From Variovorax sp. CF079 (GTDB taxonomy: Bacteria > Pseudomonadota > Gammaproteobacteria > Burkholderiales > Burkholderiaceae_C): DNA of 64,000 nucleotides. The notes under the pieces are model-generated. The model did no database searches. It saw nothing but the letters and a program-made list of their open reading frames with translations, and was not told the origin of the DNA. Where the stretch lies: contig NZ_FMZU01000003.1 in the NCBI RefSeq assembly GCF_900101545.1, positions 248,001 to 312,000 on the forward strand, in the 5' to 3' direction. Below, piece after piece: positions 1 to 12,200 of the stretch. The position numbers and the translations under genes are program-made. Every line of letters starts with the position of its first letter. The first letter of the stretch is position 1.

Positions 1-272
1 TTGTTTCGGAGGAACCACTCCTTTGCTTGAACTAGATCTCTTGGCTCCAAGGAGTCTTGCTCTTCCATCGAAGCCAACAATAGCAAGGCGAGCGCGCTAC
101 GACATTCATCGTTCAAATTGCCGAGCACCAAAAGATTCAACATCTCGTGAATCCTTTTTGGATCTGCAAGTTCAAACTCCCAGTCCTGCTCTCGTCCTGT
201 CGCAGGCAGCTTCAGCAATCGATTGATCTCAGCCACTGCACGCGCAGTGGCCCCATAGAATTCATGTGACAT
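1..272 (-). CDS. Orphan CDI immunity protein, 3' end outside the window
   Basis: The frame opens with ATG at 272 one nucleotide after the stop of the orphan toxin module (stop at 274-276) and stays open to the window edge, giving about 90 residues that begin MSHEFYGATARAVAEINRLL. It is acidic and mostly helical in appearance. In CDI loci the gene directly behind a cdiA-CT segment encodes the cognate immunity protein, and the same 1-nt spacing is seen at the intact pair (cdiA/cdiI at 3213/3211). The function is therefore inferred from position. I do not recognise the family, and the protein continues beyond position 1. Confidence 0.6.
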   Translation of the reverse strand, partial: MSHEFYGATARAVAEINRLLKLPATGREQDWEFELADPKRIHEMLNLLVLGNLNDECRSALALLLLASMEEQDSLEPRDLVQAKEWFLRN

Positions 273-273
273 T

Positions 274-2807
274 TTAGAGCTCCGGATACGCCGTTTTGAC
301 GCCGCCTCTGCCTGGAACTATCCTGACCGAGGAGGCTGGTGCATAGGTTCCGTCGGGCATGATCACGCGTGCAGGAAACCCGCTGGGCAATGGGATGGAG
401 ATAGCGCCGTTTGACAAGTTGCTGAGATTCTCTTGGATGAGATGAGCCGCTGCTTGATCGTCTAAAAACTGACCTGTAGGTGTTCCTGACCCGGCAGCTC
501 GTTTTGTCAGGAATTCAGTTTGCCCTTGGCCATGAGTATCGAAGGTGTGGCCGAATTTAGCTCGCGTCAGAGCAATCGGCCCCGTGCTTTCTCCTGGTTT
601 TTTGCCCCCCCAATGCTCATCCCCACCACCCCGGCCGCCTGCAGCGATCCGGTGATCGCCGCGCCCACCAAGTCGCGGATGCTGGCTGCTTCCTGCCGCG
701 TGCCCAGCGTGTTGTACAGCCTCGTCATGTCCTCGATCTGCCGGCCCAGCAGATCGCCCACCAGCGCCTTCTTGTCGGCGGTGTCGGCGTACTCGTAGGC
801 GACTATGAGATTTGGTCAAGCTCAAGTTCGCGCTGTTGGCCAGCGCCATGCATTGACTCAGGTCTCCCCCACTGCCGCAGGCACTGTCCATGCGCTGTGC
901 CTGCTTGTCGGCGTCACGTGCCATCTCCTCGCGCAACTGTGCGATGTCGCAGGTCCCGCCCGTGCCGCTGGAGCAGGCTCGCAAGTCGCTCATCAGCTTG
1001 GCCGAGCCGCGCAAGCTCAACGCATTGTTTGCGGCAGCGTTGGCGCCTGCAGCAGCAGCAATGTTGATCTCGGCAGCGTCCAGTCCGGCGAACGCGCCGG
1101 CAATGCCGGCGAACATCTGAGCCATTTCGACAGCACCAGGTCTGAGATTGTCGAACTCGTCGCGCCCGTACGCGTTGCCGCTGATTTCTCCAATCACCGC
1201 GCCGATCGCGCCGGCGCCGCAACCGGACGAGTTGTCCGCTTTGCCGGCGCCAACAGCGCAACCGGCAATGGCATGGGCAATCTTGTTGGTGAAGTCATGC
1301 AACGTGCCAATGGCGGTGAGGGTTCCGATCGCATTGGCAGTTTGGGCCGCCACCGTGTCGAGCAGCGCGTTCTTTAAGCCCTGCTTCAGGTTCTCCTCGG
1401 CTGCCGCCATTGATGGCCGTGCCAATCACGGCTCTCGCCGCGCCGGCGGTAAGGTTCTGGCCCAGCTGGGTCATGAAGCCCTGCGCACCACCGCCGGCCG
1501 TCGGCAAGCCGGTCGGATCGAGGTTCAGCCCGCCCAGCGCCCCGCCCGTGACGATGGCCGTCAGCAGGTTCTTGACGCTGGCGCTCGATCCCAGATCGTT
1601 CAGCGTCGCGCCAATGTCGAACTGGTTGTTGATCAGCGCCACGGCCGCCTGGCTGGCCAGTGCCGCGAGGCCGGCGGTGACGGCGCCTCCAACGACGGCG
1701 CCGACGGTGCTGCCCGCCGCGAAGACCGCCCCCTCCACCACGATCCCCTGCCCCGTGGCCACAGCTGCAGCCTCGCCCGCAGTGGCGCCGGCGCCCGATG
1801 CCGCCCCGGCCGTGAAGTACGCCACCACCAGCGTCACGATGGCCGCCCCCTCGGGCGTGAGCCCCTGCTGCTCATGGTTCCAGTTCTTGTGCGCCTCCTA
1901 GACCTTGACCCAGTCGATCTTGCCTTGCAGCTTCGGATCGTTGTTGAGTTGCTCCACCCAGCCCATGCCCGGCTGCTTGGCGAGCTGTTCGACGCTGTCC
2001 CTTGCCCCGATTCCCGCCTGCACGTGGTTGGCATTGACCGCCAGGTTGACAGCGTTGAACTGGTTGTAGTGGGTGGTCTGGTCCTGCGTGCCCTTGTCCT
2101 TGGTTTTCTGGTAGCCGAGGTCGCGCCCCTGGCTGGTTTCGCTCTGGCTGTGCTCGGTGGTCTGCGTGCCCAGGAGCAGGGTGTCGGCGTTGAGCGTGAG
2201 GGCGCCCGACGCATTCACCGTGGTGCCGAACATGGCGAGCGTGTCGGCAGCGCTGATGGTCACGTTGGTGCCATTCAGCGTGGTGCGCGTGAGCGTGCTG
2301 TCCTGGATCTCGGTGGTGATGGTTCGCTTGGCGTTGATGCCGGTGCTCGGGTCGTGCCAGATGAACTGGTTGGCTGTCAGGCCCTTGCCGCCGGTGCTGC
2401 TGGTGCCGGTGACCGAACTGGTGTTGGTGGCAGCCTGGATGTAGACTTGGCCGCCGTTGATGGCGATGTCCTTGGCGGCATCGACCTGCACGCCCACCAT
2501 GTTCACGGTGCCGCCCTGCAGCAGCACGCCGCCCTGGCTGCTGGTGACGGTGCTGGCCGAAGCGGTGTCGGATTGCAGTTCGATGCCGGTCTTGCTCGTC
2601 TTGGAGAAGGGCAAGACGGGGGTGATCGGCGCGCCCACCGCCATCCCCAGCAAGCCGCTCACGCGGCCATCGAGTTGTTGCTGCTGATGCCCATGCCCAC
2701 GACGGCCGTGGACTCGCGCACCGTCCCCAGGTTGATGTCGTTCTTCGCGCTGATCGAGGTGAAGCCGCCCGGCCCCTTGTTCTCGAGGATGGCGCCGATC
2801 AAATGGC
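274..2807 (-). pseudogene. Decayed orphan cdiA C-terminal (toxin) module
   Basis: This segment repeats the 3' half of cdiA (FHA-type repeats, pretoxin region, AANN motif) but ends in a different toxin domain, roughly 100 residues after a GPIALTRAKFGHTF motif and ending VKTAYPEL. Lesions against the intact copy are: an internal deletion joining the equivalents of about 6305 and 5858 (near 2657); a nonsense codon at 1898-1900 (GAG to TAG); a 2-nt deletion near 1399; a frame change near 806; and a second near 590 at a G7/A6 run, after which the toxin frame resumes. There is no start signal of its own. The toxin resembles CdiA-CT nucleases, but the fold is not certain. Orphan cdiA-CT/cdiI modules behind a full cdiA are well known in CDI loci. 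Confidence 0.8.
1412..2656. repeat. Direct repeat, copy 1 (orphan cdiA segment)
   Basis: This stretch is almost identical by eye to 4614-5858, at a constant offset of 3202 bases with no indel. Visible differences are few, including the base that makes the stop codon at 1898-1900. Divergence begins sharply at the 2-nt deletion near 1399. Both copies have the same orientation. Confidence 0.9.
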
Positions 2808-2860
2808 AAGCACTCGGACGCGTGTCAGCTTCGCATCCAAAAAAAGGATGTCGCACTGCA

Positions 2861-3211
2861 TCAGATCAGTTTTAGGATTTGAAGATCGCGCTGGAACAGT
2901 TCCGCTTCGTCCTCGGGAACTTCAAGAAGAAGCGCCCTCAAACCATGTTTGGCAAGCTGCTCCGTAATAACTTGACGCGCGCTTACTTCCCAGTCGGGAT
3001 GCCACCCCCCTGATAGCACCAAGAGAATTACTCGCCACATCAAGTCCTCTACAGGCCGCTCAAACCCGTCCTCGAACGTGTGGGACACGTAGGCCAAAAT
3101 CTGTTCATGCGGCCATCCCTTCATTGCAGCAAGATCTCTGCAACCGTCGTAGTAGGACTCCAGTGCCCACAACTTCAAAGTCTCATATGTCACTCGTTCT
3201 TCATGCAGCAT
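2861..3211 (-). CDS. cdiI: CDI immunity protein for the deaminase toxin
   Basis: The protein has 116 aa and starts MLHEERVTYETLKLWALES. The start is ATG at 3211, one nucleotide after the cdiA stop (3213-3215); a longer frame to 3295 would overlap the toxin and lacks support. It is acidic (EVPEDEAELF near the C-terminus) and has no signal peptide, as expected for a cytoplasmic protein that binds and blocks the CdiA toxin domain. Function follows from its position directly behind cdiA. I do not recognise a specific Imm family. It would protect the cell from siblings delivering the same deaminase-like toxin. Confidence 0.75.
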   Translation of the reverse strand: MLHEERVTYETLKLWALESYYDGCRDLAAMKGWPHEQILAYVSHTFEDGFERPVEDLMWRVILLVLSGGWHPDWEVSARQVITEQLAKHGLRALLLEVPEDEAELFQRDLQILKLI

Positions 3212-3212
3212 A

Positions 3213-6200
3213 TCAACCGCCTCTCCTTGTTGGCGGCACAACTTTGCCACCGTTATCCAACACGTTGATCTTGATGTTCGGGTACTTGGCTTCAAACTGT
3301 TGAATCACATTTGAACAACTCACGCACGGAGCGCGTTCAGTCAACAGATTGATCGTTCCAGTCGCTGAAGTGTTGTCCCTCAACTGTGCAGCGATGTTAT
3401 TCAAAATCTTGGCCTCGGAATCAACGGCCCGATTGAGCATCAGTGGAGGATTGCTACCCGTCGGGACGACCGAACTAGGAAAAGTCTCTGGAATCTGACC
3501 AACGAAGCCCAACGCCCTCTGATCAGAAGTCGGATTCGTGATTCGACTGGAGGCTGCCATAGTCGGCTGAATACCTGGAATATCGATCTGTGCGACGCCC
3601 ACATTGCCTCCAGTTCTCGCGCTCCCCGTCAACGTTCCCCGCAAATCTCCAATCTGCTGCGTCAATATGGATTGGGTGTCTGCCAAGCTGAGCGGCACCG
3701 CTCCTGCTGACAAGTAAGGCCCCGCCGCGAGTGCACCGGCACGAATAGCTCCAGCCAACCCCATGGTTGCCGCTCCCAACGCCCCTTGCGCCGATGCCGA
3801 GTTGCCCACAGCCCAACCCATGGCGATCCTGCTCAGCGGCCCCTCTCCAGGATTGTTGGGCTCACTGCCGCCAACGATGCGCCCGCGCATCCAGTCGGCT
3901 ACCTCCGTGAGATCGCCCACCGTCATGTTGGGCACCGAGCTCTGTATAAAGTTGGTGCGGTAGGCGTCATAGATTTGTACCGCTGTGTACTTGCCGTCCG
4001 AGGCGTCCGACTGCTGGCGGGACCAGTTCCAGATGTCGTCGTCGTTGGGCATGAAGCTGGTAGCGGCATTCTTGAAGTCCTCACGCACTCCGTTGCACAG
4101 CGTGCTGCTGCTTCCAGCACAAGCGTTCAAGGCTTCATTTGTCTCCTTGTCTTGCTGAAGCAACGTCGCCAACTGCTCCCGCTGAGCAGGGGTGCATTGC
4201 GTCTTACATGCTTCAGTCAGTTGGCGCGCCTTGACCGCGTCCGGATGGTTCAGGAAGTTATTCGCCGCCGCATTGCTACCCGCCTGGCTGCCGATATTGA
4301 TCTGGCTTGCATCTCCGCCCGCGATGGCAACTGCGAGGCCACTCATGAGCCCGGCGAATTGCACCGTGTCGGCCTGTCGCCCGTAGGCCTCGGCCGCGAT
4401 CTCACCGATCGCTGCACCGAGCGCGCCCGCCCCACATCCGCTCGCGCTATCGGCCTTGGCTGCCCCAACTGCACACCCCGCGATTGCGTGGGCCACCTTG
4501 TTGGCAAAGCCGTCGAGGTTGTCGCCGATCGCGTTGGCACCTTGAGCAGCGATGGTGTCCAGGATCGCTGACTTGAGCCCCTCCTTCAGGTTCTCCTCGA
4601 GGCTGCCGCCGTTGATGGCCGTGCCAATCACGGCTCTCGCCGCGCCGGCGGTAAGGTTCTGGCCCAGCTGGGTCATGAAGCCCTGCGCACCACCGCCGGC
4701 CGTCGGCAAGCCGGTCGGATCGAGGTTCAGCCCGCCCAGCGCCCCGCCCGTGACGATGGCCGTCAGCAGGTTCTTGACGCTGGCGCTCGATCCCAGATCG
4801 TTCAGCGTCGCGCCAATGTCGAACTGGTTGTTGATCAGCGCCACGGCCGCCTGGCTGGCCAGTGCCGCGAGGCCGGCGGTGACGGCGCCTCCAACGACGG
4901 CGCCGACGGTGCTGCCCGCCGCGAAGACCGCCCCCTCCACCACGATCCCCTGCCCCGTGGCCACAGCTGCAGCCTCGCCCGCAGTGGCGCCGGCGCCCGA
5001 TGCCGCCCCGGCCGTGAAGTACGCCACCACCAGCGTCACGATGGCCGCCCCCTCGGGCGTGAGCCCCTGCTGCTCATGGTTCCAGTTCTTGTGCGCCTCC
5101 TCGACCTTGACCCAGTCGATCTTGCCTTGCAGCTTCGGATCGTTGTTGAGTTGCTCCACCCAGCCCATGCCCGGCTGCTTGGCGAGCTGTTCGACGCTGT
5201 CCCTTGCCCCGATTCCCGCCTGCACGTGGTTGGCATTGACCGCCAGGTTGACAGCGTTGAACTGGTTGTAGTGGGTGGTCTGGTCCTGCGTGCCCTTGTC
5301 CTTGGTTTTCTGGTAGCCGAGGTCGCGCCCCTGGCTGGTTTCGCTCTGGCTGTGCTCGGTGGTCTGCGTGCCCAGGAGCAGGGTGTCGGCGTTGAGCGTG
5401 AGGGCGCCCGACGCATTCACCGTGGTGCCGAACATGGCGAGCGTGTCGGCAGCGCTGATGGTCACGTTGGTGCCATTCAGCGTGGTGCGCGTGAGCGTGC
5501 TGTCCTGGATCTCGGTGGTGATGGTTCGCTTGGCGTTGATGCCGGTGCTCGGGTCGTGCCAGATGAACTGGTTGGCTGTCAGGCCCTTGCCGCCGGTGCT
5601 GCTGGTGCCGGTGACCGAACTGGTGTTGGTGGCAGCCTGGATGTAGACTTGGCCGCCGTTGATGGCGATGTCCTTGGCGGCATCGACCTGCACGCCCACC
5701 ATGTTCACGGTGCCGCCCTGCAGCAGCACGCCGCCCTGGCTGCTGGTGACGGTGCTGGCCGAAGCGGTGTCGGATTGCAGTTCGATGCCGGTCTTGCTCG
5801 TCTTGGAGAAGGGCAAGACGGGGGTGATCGGCGCGCCCACCGCCATCCCCAGCAAGCCGCTCACGCCGCTGGTCTTGCGGTCCTGTTCGGCCGAGGAATA
5901 GGTGGTGTTGCGCCCCTCGACGATGCCGAGGTTCCGGCCGGCATCGATCATCACGCCCTGCGTGCCGCTGATGTGCGAGCCTTCGATGTATATGTCGTTC
6001 TTGGCACCCAGCGAAACGAGGCCGCCTGAGAAGCTGCTGCCGACGCTGGTGCTGCTGGCGAACTCGCTGCTGAGCTTGTTGTCGGTGCTGCGCGTCACGC
6101 CCTTGTCGGTCCACTGCGCCGAGAAGCTGCCGGAGGTTTGCGTCTGGCCTGATGCGATGTTGATGTCGCGCTCGGCATGCACGGTCAGCAGGCCGTTGCC

Positions 6201-9200
6201 GGCATCCACGGTGGCCTGACGCGCATTGACGTCGCGCCCCGCATTCAGGATCGTGGTGCCGTTGCTGGCGATGGTGGTTCCGAGTTCGCGCGACGAGGAC
6301 GCGGTCATCGAGTTGTTGCTGCCGATGCCCACGCCCACGACGGTGGTGGACTCGCGCACGGTCCCCAGGTTGATGTCGTTCTTGGCGGTGATCGACGTGT
6401 AGCCGCCCGGCCCCTTGTTTTCCAGGATGGCGCCGATCAGGTTCACGTCATGGCCCGCGCTGGCCACCAGGGTGCCGCCGGGGTTGGTGACGTACAGGCC
6501 CGCCACGCGATCGATGCTGGTGGTGCTGTTCAGCCCGACGCTGTTGGTGGTGGTCGTGGTGCGGACATTGATGTCGCGCCCGGCCTTGAGCGACAAGCTG
6601 TCGCGCGCATCGATCGTCCCGCCGATGTTGTTCAGGTCGTTGACGGCTTCCAGGGCGACATTGCCGCCGCTGATGCGCCCGCCCAGGTTGTTGATGTTGT
6701 CGGCGTTGATGGCGACCAGGGTGCGGCCGGCGATGGTGCCGGTATTGGCCACGTCACCGTTGCTCTTGATCTTGACGGCGTCGGCGCTCAGAAGCGCCCC
6801 CGAGCCATCGATGTCCCCCGGGCGCACGCGCACGTAGACCTGCGGCACCAACACCTGCTGCGTGCTGCCGTCGGGCAGGGTCACGGTCTGCTCGACCAGC
6901 CAGACGATGTCGCTAGTGAGCTGCGCCATCTGCGCGGCCGTGAGGGCGATGCCGGGCTTCAGGCCGTATTCCTTGGCGAAGGTGGCCCCGGCATTCATCA
7001 GCGCGGTGTACTGCTCCTCGTCCGAGTAGAAGCCGTCGAGATAGCGGTAGCCGGTGAGCTGAGCGACCTGCTCGCGGATGAGCTTCTGCTCATAGAAGCC
7101 GTCGCCCAGGCGCTTCTGGAGGTAGTTGGGGTCCATGCCCAGCGCATTGAGCAGGTAGTCGCTGGACAGCCATTGCCTGTAGTTCGCGAAGCGCGGGTCG
7201 GTCTCGACCAGGTAGCCGCCGGGCCCCGCATGGATGCCGAACAGGCTCGCGCTCGGGATGGTGGTGTTCGGCGTGCTGGTGCGCACCACCATCGGGATGT
7301 TCCGACTGCTGCCGGTGCTGTTGGCGCCGCCTGCACCAGCCGCCGCATCGGCACCAGTGCCCGAGGTCTTGACGACCGCGCCGACGTTGGCCGGGACTTC
7401 GACGATCGCGCCGGGGCGTGTGCCGCCGTTCACGTCACCGGTGCCGCCCGCATTGGCGTTCACCGCCGCGCTCGCCGCTGAACCGGGTGCAGCGCCGCTG
7501 GTCGCGAGGTAGTTGGACTCGTAGCGGAAGCTGCCGACGTTCACGGTGCCGGAGGAAGTCGTCGGACCCACCAAAGTGAAGTTGTTGGGTCCCGTCCCCG
7601 GCTTGCTGGCCATGTAGCCGGTGACGAGCGTGGTGACAGTGGAGGTTTGAGTGCCCTGCGTGGCTTCGTTCTTGGAGCCCGCGGCGGTGATGGTGCCTCC
7701 GGCGAGCACCTGGCTGTCCCGGTTGTGGAGAAAGCCGTTGATGTCGATGTTGCCGCCAGCCACCAGGCGCGCCGGGTCGGTATGCGTGGCGTAGTCGGTG
7801 GTGGCGTCGATGGTGTCGTCCCAGATGCCCCACCCCGAGCCCACGACGACGACGGAGCCGTCGGCGTTGCGATGGAACACAAAGCGGCTGGCATCATCGC
7901 CCCAGGTGTCGCTGCGGTCCCAGAACTTGCCGTCCATGGTGGCAAGCCGGGAGGTGGTCGAATGCGTGGTCTGCTGCCCCACCTGCAGATGGGTGTCCCA
8001 ATTGTTGACGGTGCCCATGGCGATGGCCATGTTGCCCAGCGATTCGATGGTGGCGCTGTGGTTGTTGAGCGTGGCGCCCTGGCCCGTGGCGTAGCGGTTG
8101 GCATCCAGGGCGCCGCCGATGAACATGTCGCCGGCGCTGAAGATCAGCGCATGCTCGCGGTTGTTGATGGTGCTGGCCCCGATATCGAGACTTGACCGCG
8201 CGGCGATGGTGGCGGCTTTGGTCACGCCGTTGACGGTTTCGGCATCGTTGTTGAGCGTGCCAGCGGCAATGGAGATGGCATCGCCGTAGATGCGGCCGCT
8301 GCCCACGTTGTTGACGGTCCCGGCGTTGATCTGCGTAGCGCCGTTGCTGTCGATCAGCCCGCGGTTGGTCAGCGTGCCACCAGCGTTGACAATCGTGTTC
8401 TTACCCGACATCTCCGCGCCGGCCGTGTTCTCGACGTTGTTGCCGCCAACGGTGAGGGTCTCGCCTGCGAGCAGCTTGCCGTTGTTGGTGAAGTTGCCGG
8501 TGGTCGTGTAGCTCAGGCTGCCGTTGGCCGCGACTTCGGCGTTGTTCACGGCGTCTTGCGTGAGCGCAATGCTCAGATCCTTGCCCGAGACGGCCTGGCC
8601 GTCGCCGCTGAAGGTGGCGGCGTCGATCTGCAGGTTCTTGTCCGCGACCAGCTTGCCGTTGGTATTGGTGAGACTCAAGGTCTTGGCGGCCGGGTTGGCC
8701 GCGTTCGGATCGACGATGCGCAGGGCATTTCCGGCGGAAATCAGGCCCCAGTTGTTGTCGACGCCGCCCGAGGTGGTGATGGTGGTGTCGTCGTCGGCCC
8801 GGATGGCACCCACGTTGTTGATCAGCGTGCCGGTACTGATGCTGACATTTTTCCCTTCGATTCCCCTGTCCGTGCTCAGCGTGTTGGCGTTGGCGAGCGT
8901 GCCGGCGTTCAGGGTGGTGGTGCCCAGCGAACGGATCAGCGCACCGGTGTTGTCGATGGCCCCTGCGTCGATGCGCAGGTCGCCCGCCGCCTGCATCTGA
9001 CCACCGCGGTTGTCGTAGCCGGCGCCGTGGGTGTCGATGCTGACACTGCCTTGGCCCAGCACGATGCCGCCGCCTGCGTTGGTCACTGCCCCGGTATGGG
9101 CGACCAGCGCATCCTTGGCACCGATGAAGCCCGCCGTGTTGTCCAAGGCGCCGCTCGCGAGCGTCAGCGTGCCGCTGCTGGTGATGCCGCCCTGCCCCGT

Positions 9201-12200
9201 TGCGTAACCCGCCGCGTTGGTGTTCGTGAGCGCCTGGCCGTGCGTGTCGATGGTCATCGCGCCGCCCGACTGGACCAGGCCGGCGTTGTTGTTCAATGCG
9301 CCCGACCGCACATCGACCATGCCCGTGGCGGCGATCGTGCCCAGCGCGTTGGTCAACGCCTGGCCATGCGTGTCGACGCTCAGGCTGTTGCCGAACACCT
9401 TGCCGGCGCTGTTGTCCAGGCCGGCGTTGCTCAGGATTGCAGCGCCGCCGGCTTGCAGGTTGCCGCCCGCATTGGTGGTGGCGCCCGAGGTCGCGACCTG
9501 AAGCTGGCCCGTGACCGCCGCGACGGCGCCGCCGTTGTTGTTGTTCAGGCTGCCGGCGTTGAGCGTGGTGTTGCCGTTGGCGGCGATGGTGCCGGCCTGG
9601 TTGCTGGTGGCGCCGTTCGTCGTCGTGCTGCTCAGGTCGCCCACCGCGATGATGCGCCCGTCGTCGTTGTTCAGGCTGCCGGCATTCAGCGCGACATCGC
9701 CGCCGGCGCCGATCCCGCCCTTGCTGCTGTTGTCCAGCATGGCGCCGACCGTCAGGCCCAGATTCGAAGCCTCGGCCGCTCTGATCGTGCCGCCCTGGTT
9801 GCTCAGGCTGCCCGCGGCGACGGTGGTGTGGCCGTTGCTGGCGATGGTGCCGGCGTAGTTGTTCAACGCACCCACCACGCTGATGCGCGTATCGCCCGAC
9901 TCCGCCTGGACGATCTTGCCGCCCTGGTTGCTCAAGGCGCCGGCATCGATGGTGATCTGCTTGGCGTAGGTGTTGCCGCCGTCCTGGTTGAAGGCGCCCG
10001 CAAGGTTGACGAACAGCGCCCCGTTGCCGGTGATCTGGCCGTTGGCGCCGCTGTAGCTGCCGCCGCCAATGCTCAGGCTGCCGCTGCCCGCGTGCTCGAT
10101 CTTGCCGCCGGTGTTGGTGATGCTGGCTGCTTGCAGCGTGAGGTCCTGGCCATTGGTGGCGATGCGACTGCCGGTGTTGTCGATGGCGCCTGAGGTAGCG
10201 ATGGCGGTCGCGCCGGTGCCGGTCTGGACGATCTCGCCACCATGGGTGTTGGCGATGTTCGAAGCGCGGAGGTCGAGCTGGCCCGCATTGAGGGTGCCGG
10301 CATCGTTCACCAGCGCCTGGCCAGGCCGCGCGTTGGCGCTCACGCTCAGCGTGCCAGGCGTGACGACCGCCGCGTTGCTCGTGGCGACATTGCCCTGCGT
10401 CGCGGTCAGTGCGATGTTCGCCGCACTGGTGGTGCTGGAGGACAGGTCCATGCTCGCGCCCTGCAGCACGGCATCGCCGGCGGCGAGGTGGGTGCCTGTG
10501 GCCACCAGCGCGCCGGTGGTCGTCACGCGCAGATCGCCGATGCTGCCGAGCTTGCCATCGGCCTGGATGCCGGCGCCCAATACCGCCTCTCCTGAGCTTG
10601 TCGAAGGGCTTTGCAGGCTGCCGGCGGTGATCGCAGTGTTGCGCCCGGCCGTGATGCTGCCGTCGTTGACGAGTGCATCAGCCACATCGATCGTGGTGTC
10701 GTTGCTGCCGCGCAGGCTGCCGCTGTTGCTCAGGCTCCCCGCCTGGACCGACAGGTCCGTGGCCGCGCCGATCGTGCCCTCGGCATTGAGCAGTTGATTC
10801 GTCACCGTGAGCCGGGTGCCGGCAGTGGCCGACTGGATGCTGCCCTTGCTGTTGGTGAGCGACTGCGCGCCGACGGTGATGCCCTGGTTGGCCAGCAGGG
10901 TGCCGGCAGTATTGTTGAGGGCGCCGCTTGCATTGGCCGTCAAGCTGCCCGCGGCGGAGACGGTGCCGCGCGTGTTGTCGAGCGAGCCGCCGGCGCCCAA
11001 GCTCGCATCGCCGTTGCTCTCGAGCTTGCCGTCCTGGTTGACCAGGTCGCCGGTGGCGACGATGTTCAGGCTGCCGGCGCGCAGGCTCCCGCCGGTGTTG
11101 TCGAAGTGGTCGACGTGGGCGCTGAAGTTGTTCGCAACGTTGACCGTGCCGCCCACGTTGCTGAAGCGCGGGCCGCTCGCGGCCAGGCTGGTCGTCGCGA
11201 GCGAGCCGCCGTTGTTGTTGACCTGCGGGGTCTGCAGCGTGATCGGGCCGCCCGCGTAGATGCGCCCGCCGTCATTGAGGATGGCGCCGGCGGCGGTGAG
11301 GCTGCCGGGGGCGGGAGGGACATAGGGTTGCGAAGGCGCGGTGCCGCCGCTGCCGCCGGTGCCGGTGCCTCCCCCATCGCCCGTGGCCGGCTGGCCGGGG
11401 TCCGTGGTGCCGCCGGTGCCTGTTCCGCCTGTGCCCGCGCCGGGGCTGGGTTGCGAAGGCGCTTCGGGAATCGGCTCCGCGCCGATCACGCCGCCCGCGG
11501 TGTTGCTCAAGCTCGGCGCCGCCACCGTCAGGCCGACGCTGCTGGTCTGGCGGATGGTGCCGCCGCGGTTGTCGATGTCGCCGCCCGCGCTCGTGAGCTC
11601 GACTCTCGGGCCTTCGAGCGTGCCGCCTGCATTGCCGAGCGTGCCCTGTGTGGCGATCCTGAGTTCGCCGCCGCTGGCGATGCGGCCGCTGTTGGCCAGG
11701 CTGTCGGCATTCAGATTGGCACCGGCCGTGGCCTGCAGGGTGCCGATGTTCTCCAGCCGTCCGGCCGCGGTGACGACGAGCTGACCGGCACCGGCCAGCG
11801 TGCCCGCACCGTTCGCGGCCTGGATGGTGCCGGCATTGCGAGCACCCAGCCCGGCCTCGGTGCCGATCAAGGTGATCTTGCCGGCATACATGCCGCCGAG
11901 CTGCGCGACGTCGAGCGCAAAGGTGGGCGTGGGGCCAGTGCCCGTGGTCGGGCTGATCTGGCCGTGGTCGGCCGAGACCTGGTTGGCCCCGGTCACCACC
12001 TTGAGCTCGTTGGCCCAGATCCCGGCATTGACCTGCACGGCCCGCGCGAGGATCGCCGAGTAGTCGGTGCGGCTCAGGTCGAGCCCGGCGCCATCGATGC
12101 TGATGGTGCCGCCGCGCACCACGAAGCTGTCGAGGCCGCCGGCTGCATTGAACTGCGGGATCCCCGTCGTGAGCGTGGCTCTCGAAGCATTGATGAAGCC

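Noticed and set aside
1148..2875. 575-aa plus-strand frame opposite the orphan CDI module
   Set aside because: It is antisense to cdiA-like coding sequence and changes character with each shadow segment; no start signal or family.
7000..7300. Separate gene suspected at the SDYLLNALG...DGFYEQ block inside cdiA
   Set aside because: The block is in frame with the rest of CdiA and is a normal conserved part of FhaB/CdiA proteins between the two FHA regions.
8556..10193. Long plus-strand reading frame opposite cdiA, with several similar long frames up to 12575
   Set aside because: It is antisense to the FHA repeats of cdiA. It consists of V/A/G/R-rich repeats produced by high-GC codon bias, with no ribosome sites or domains.
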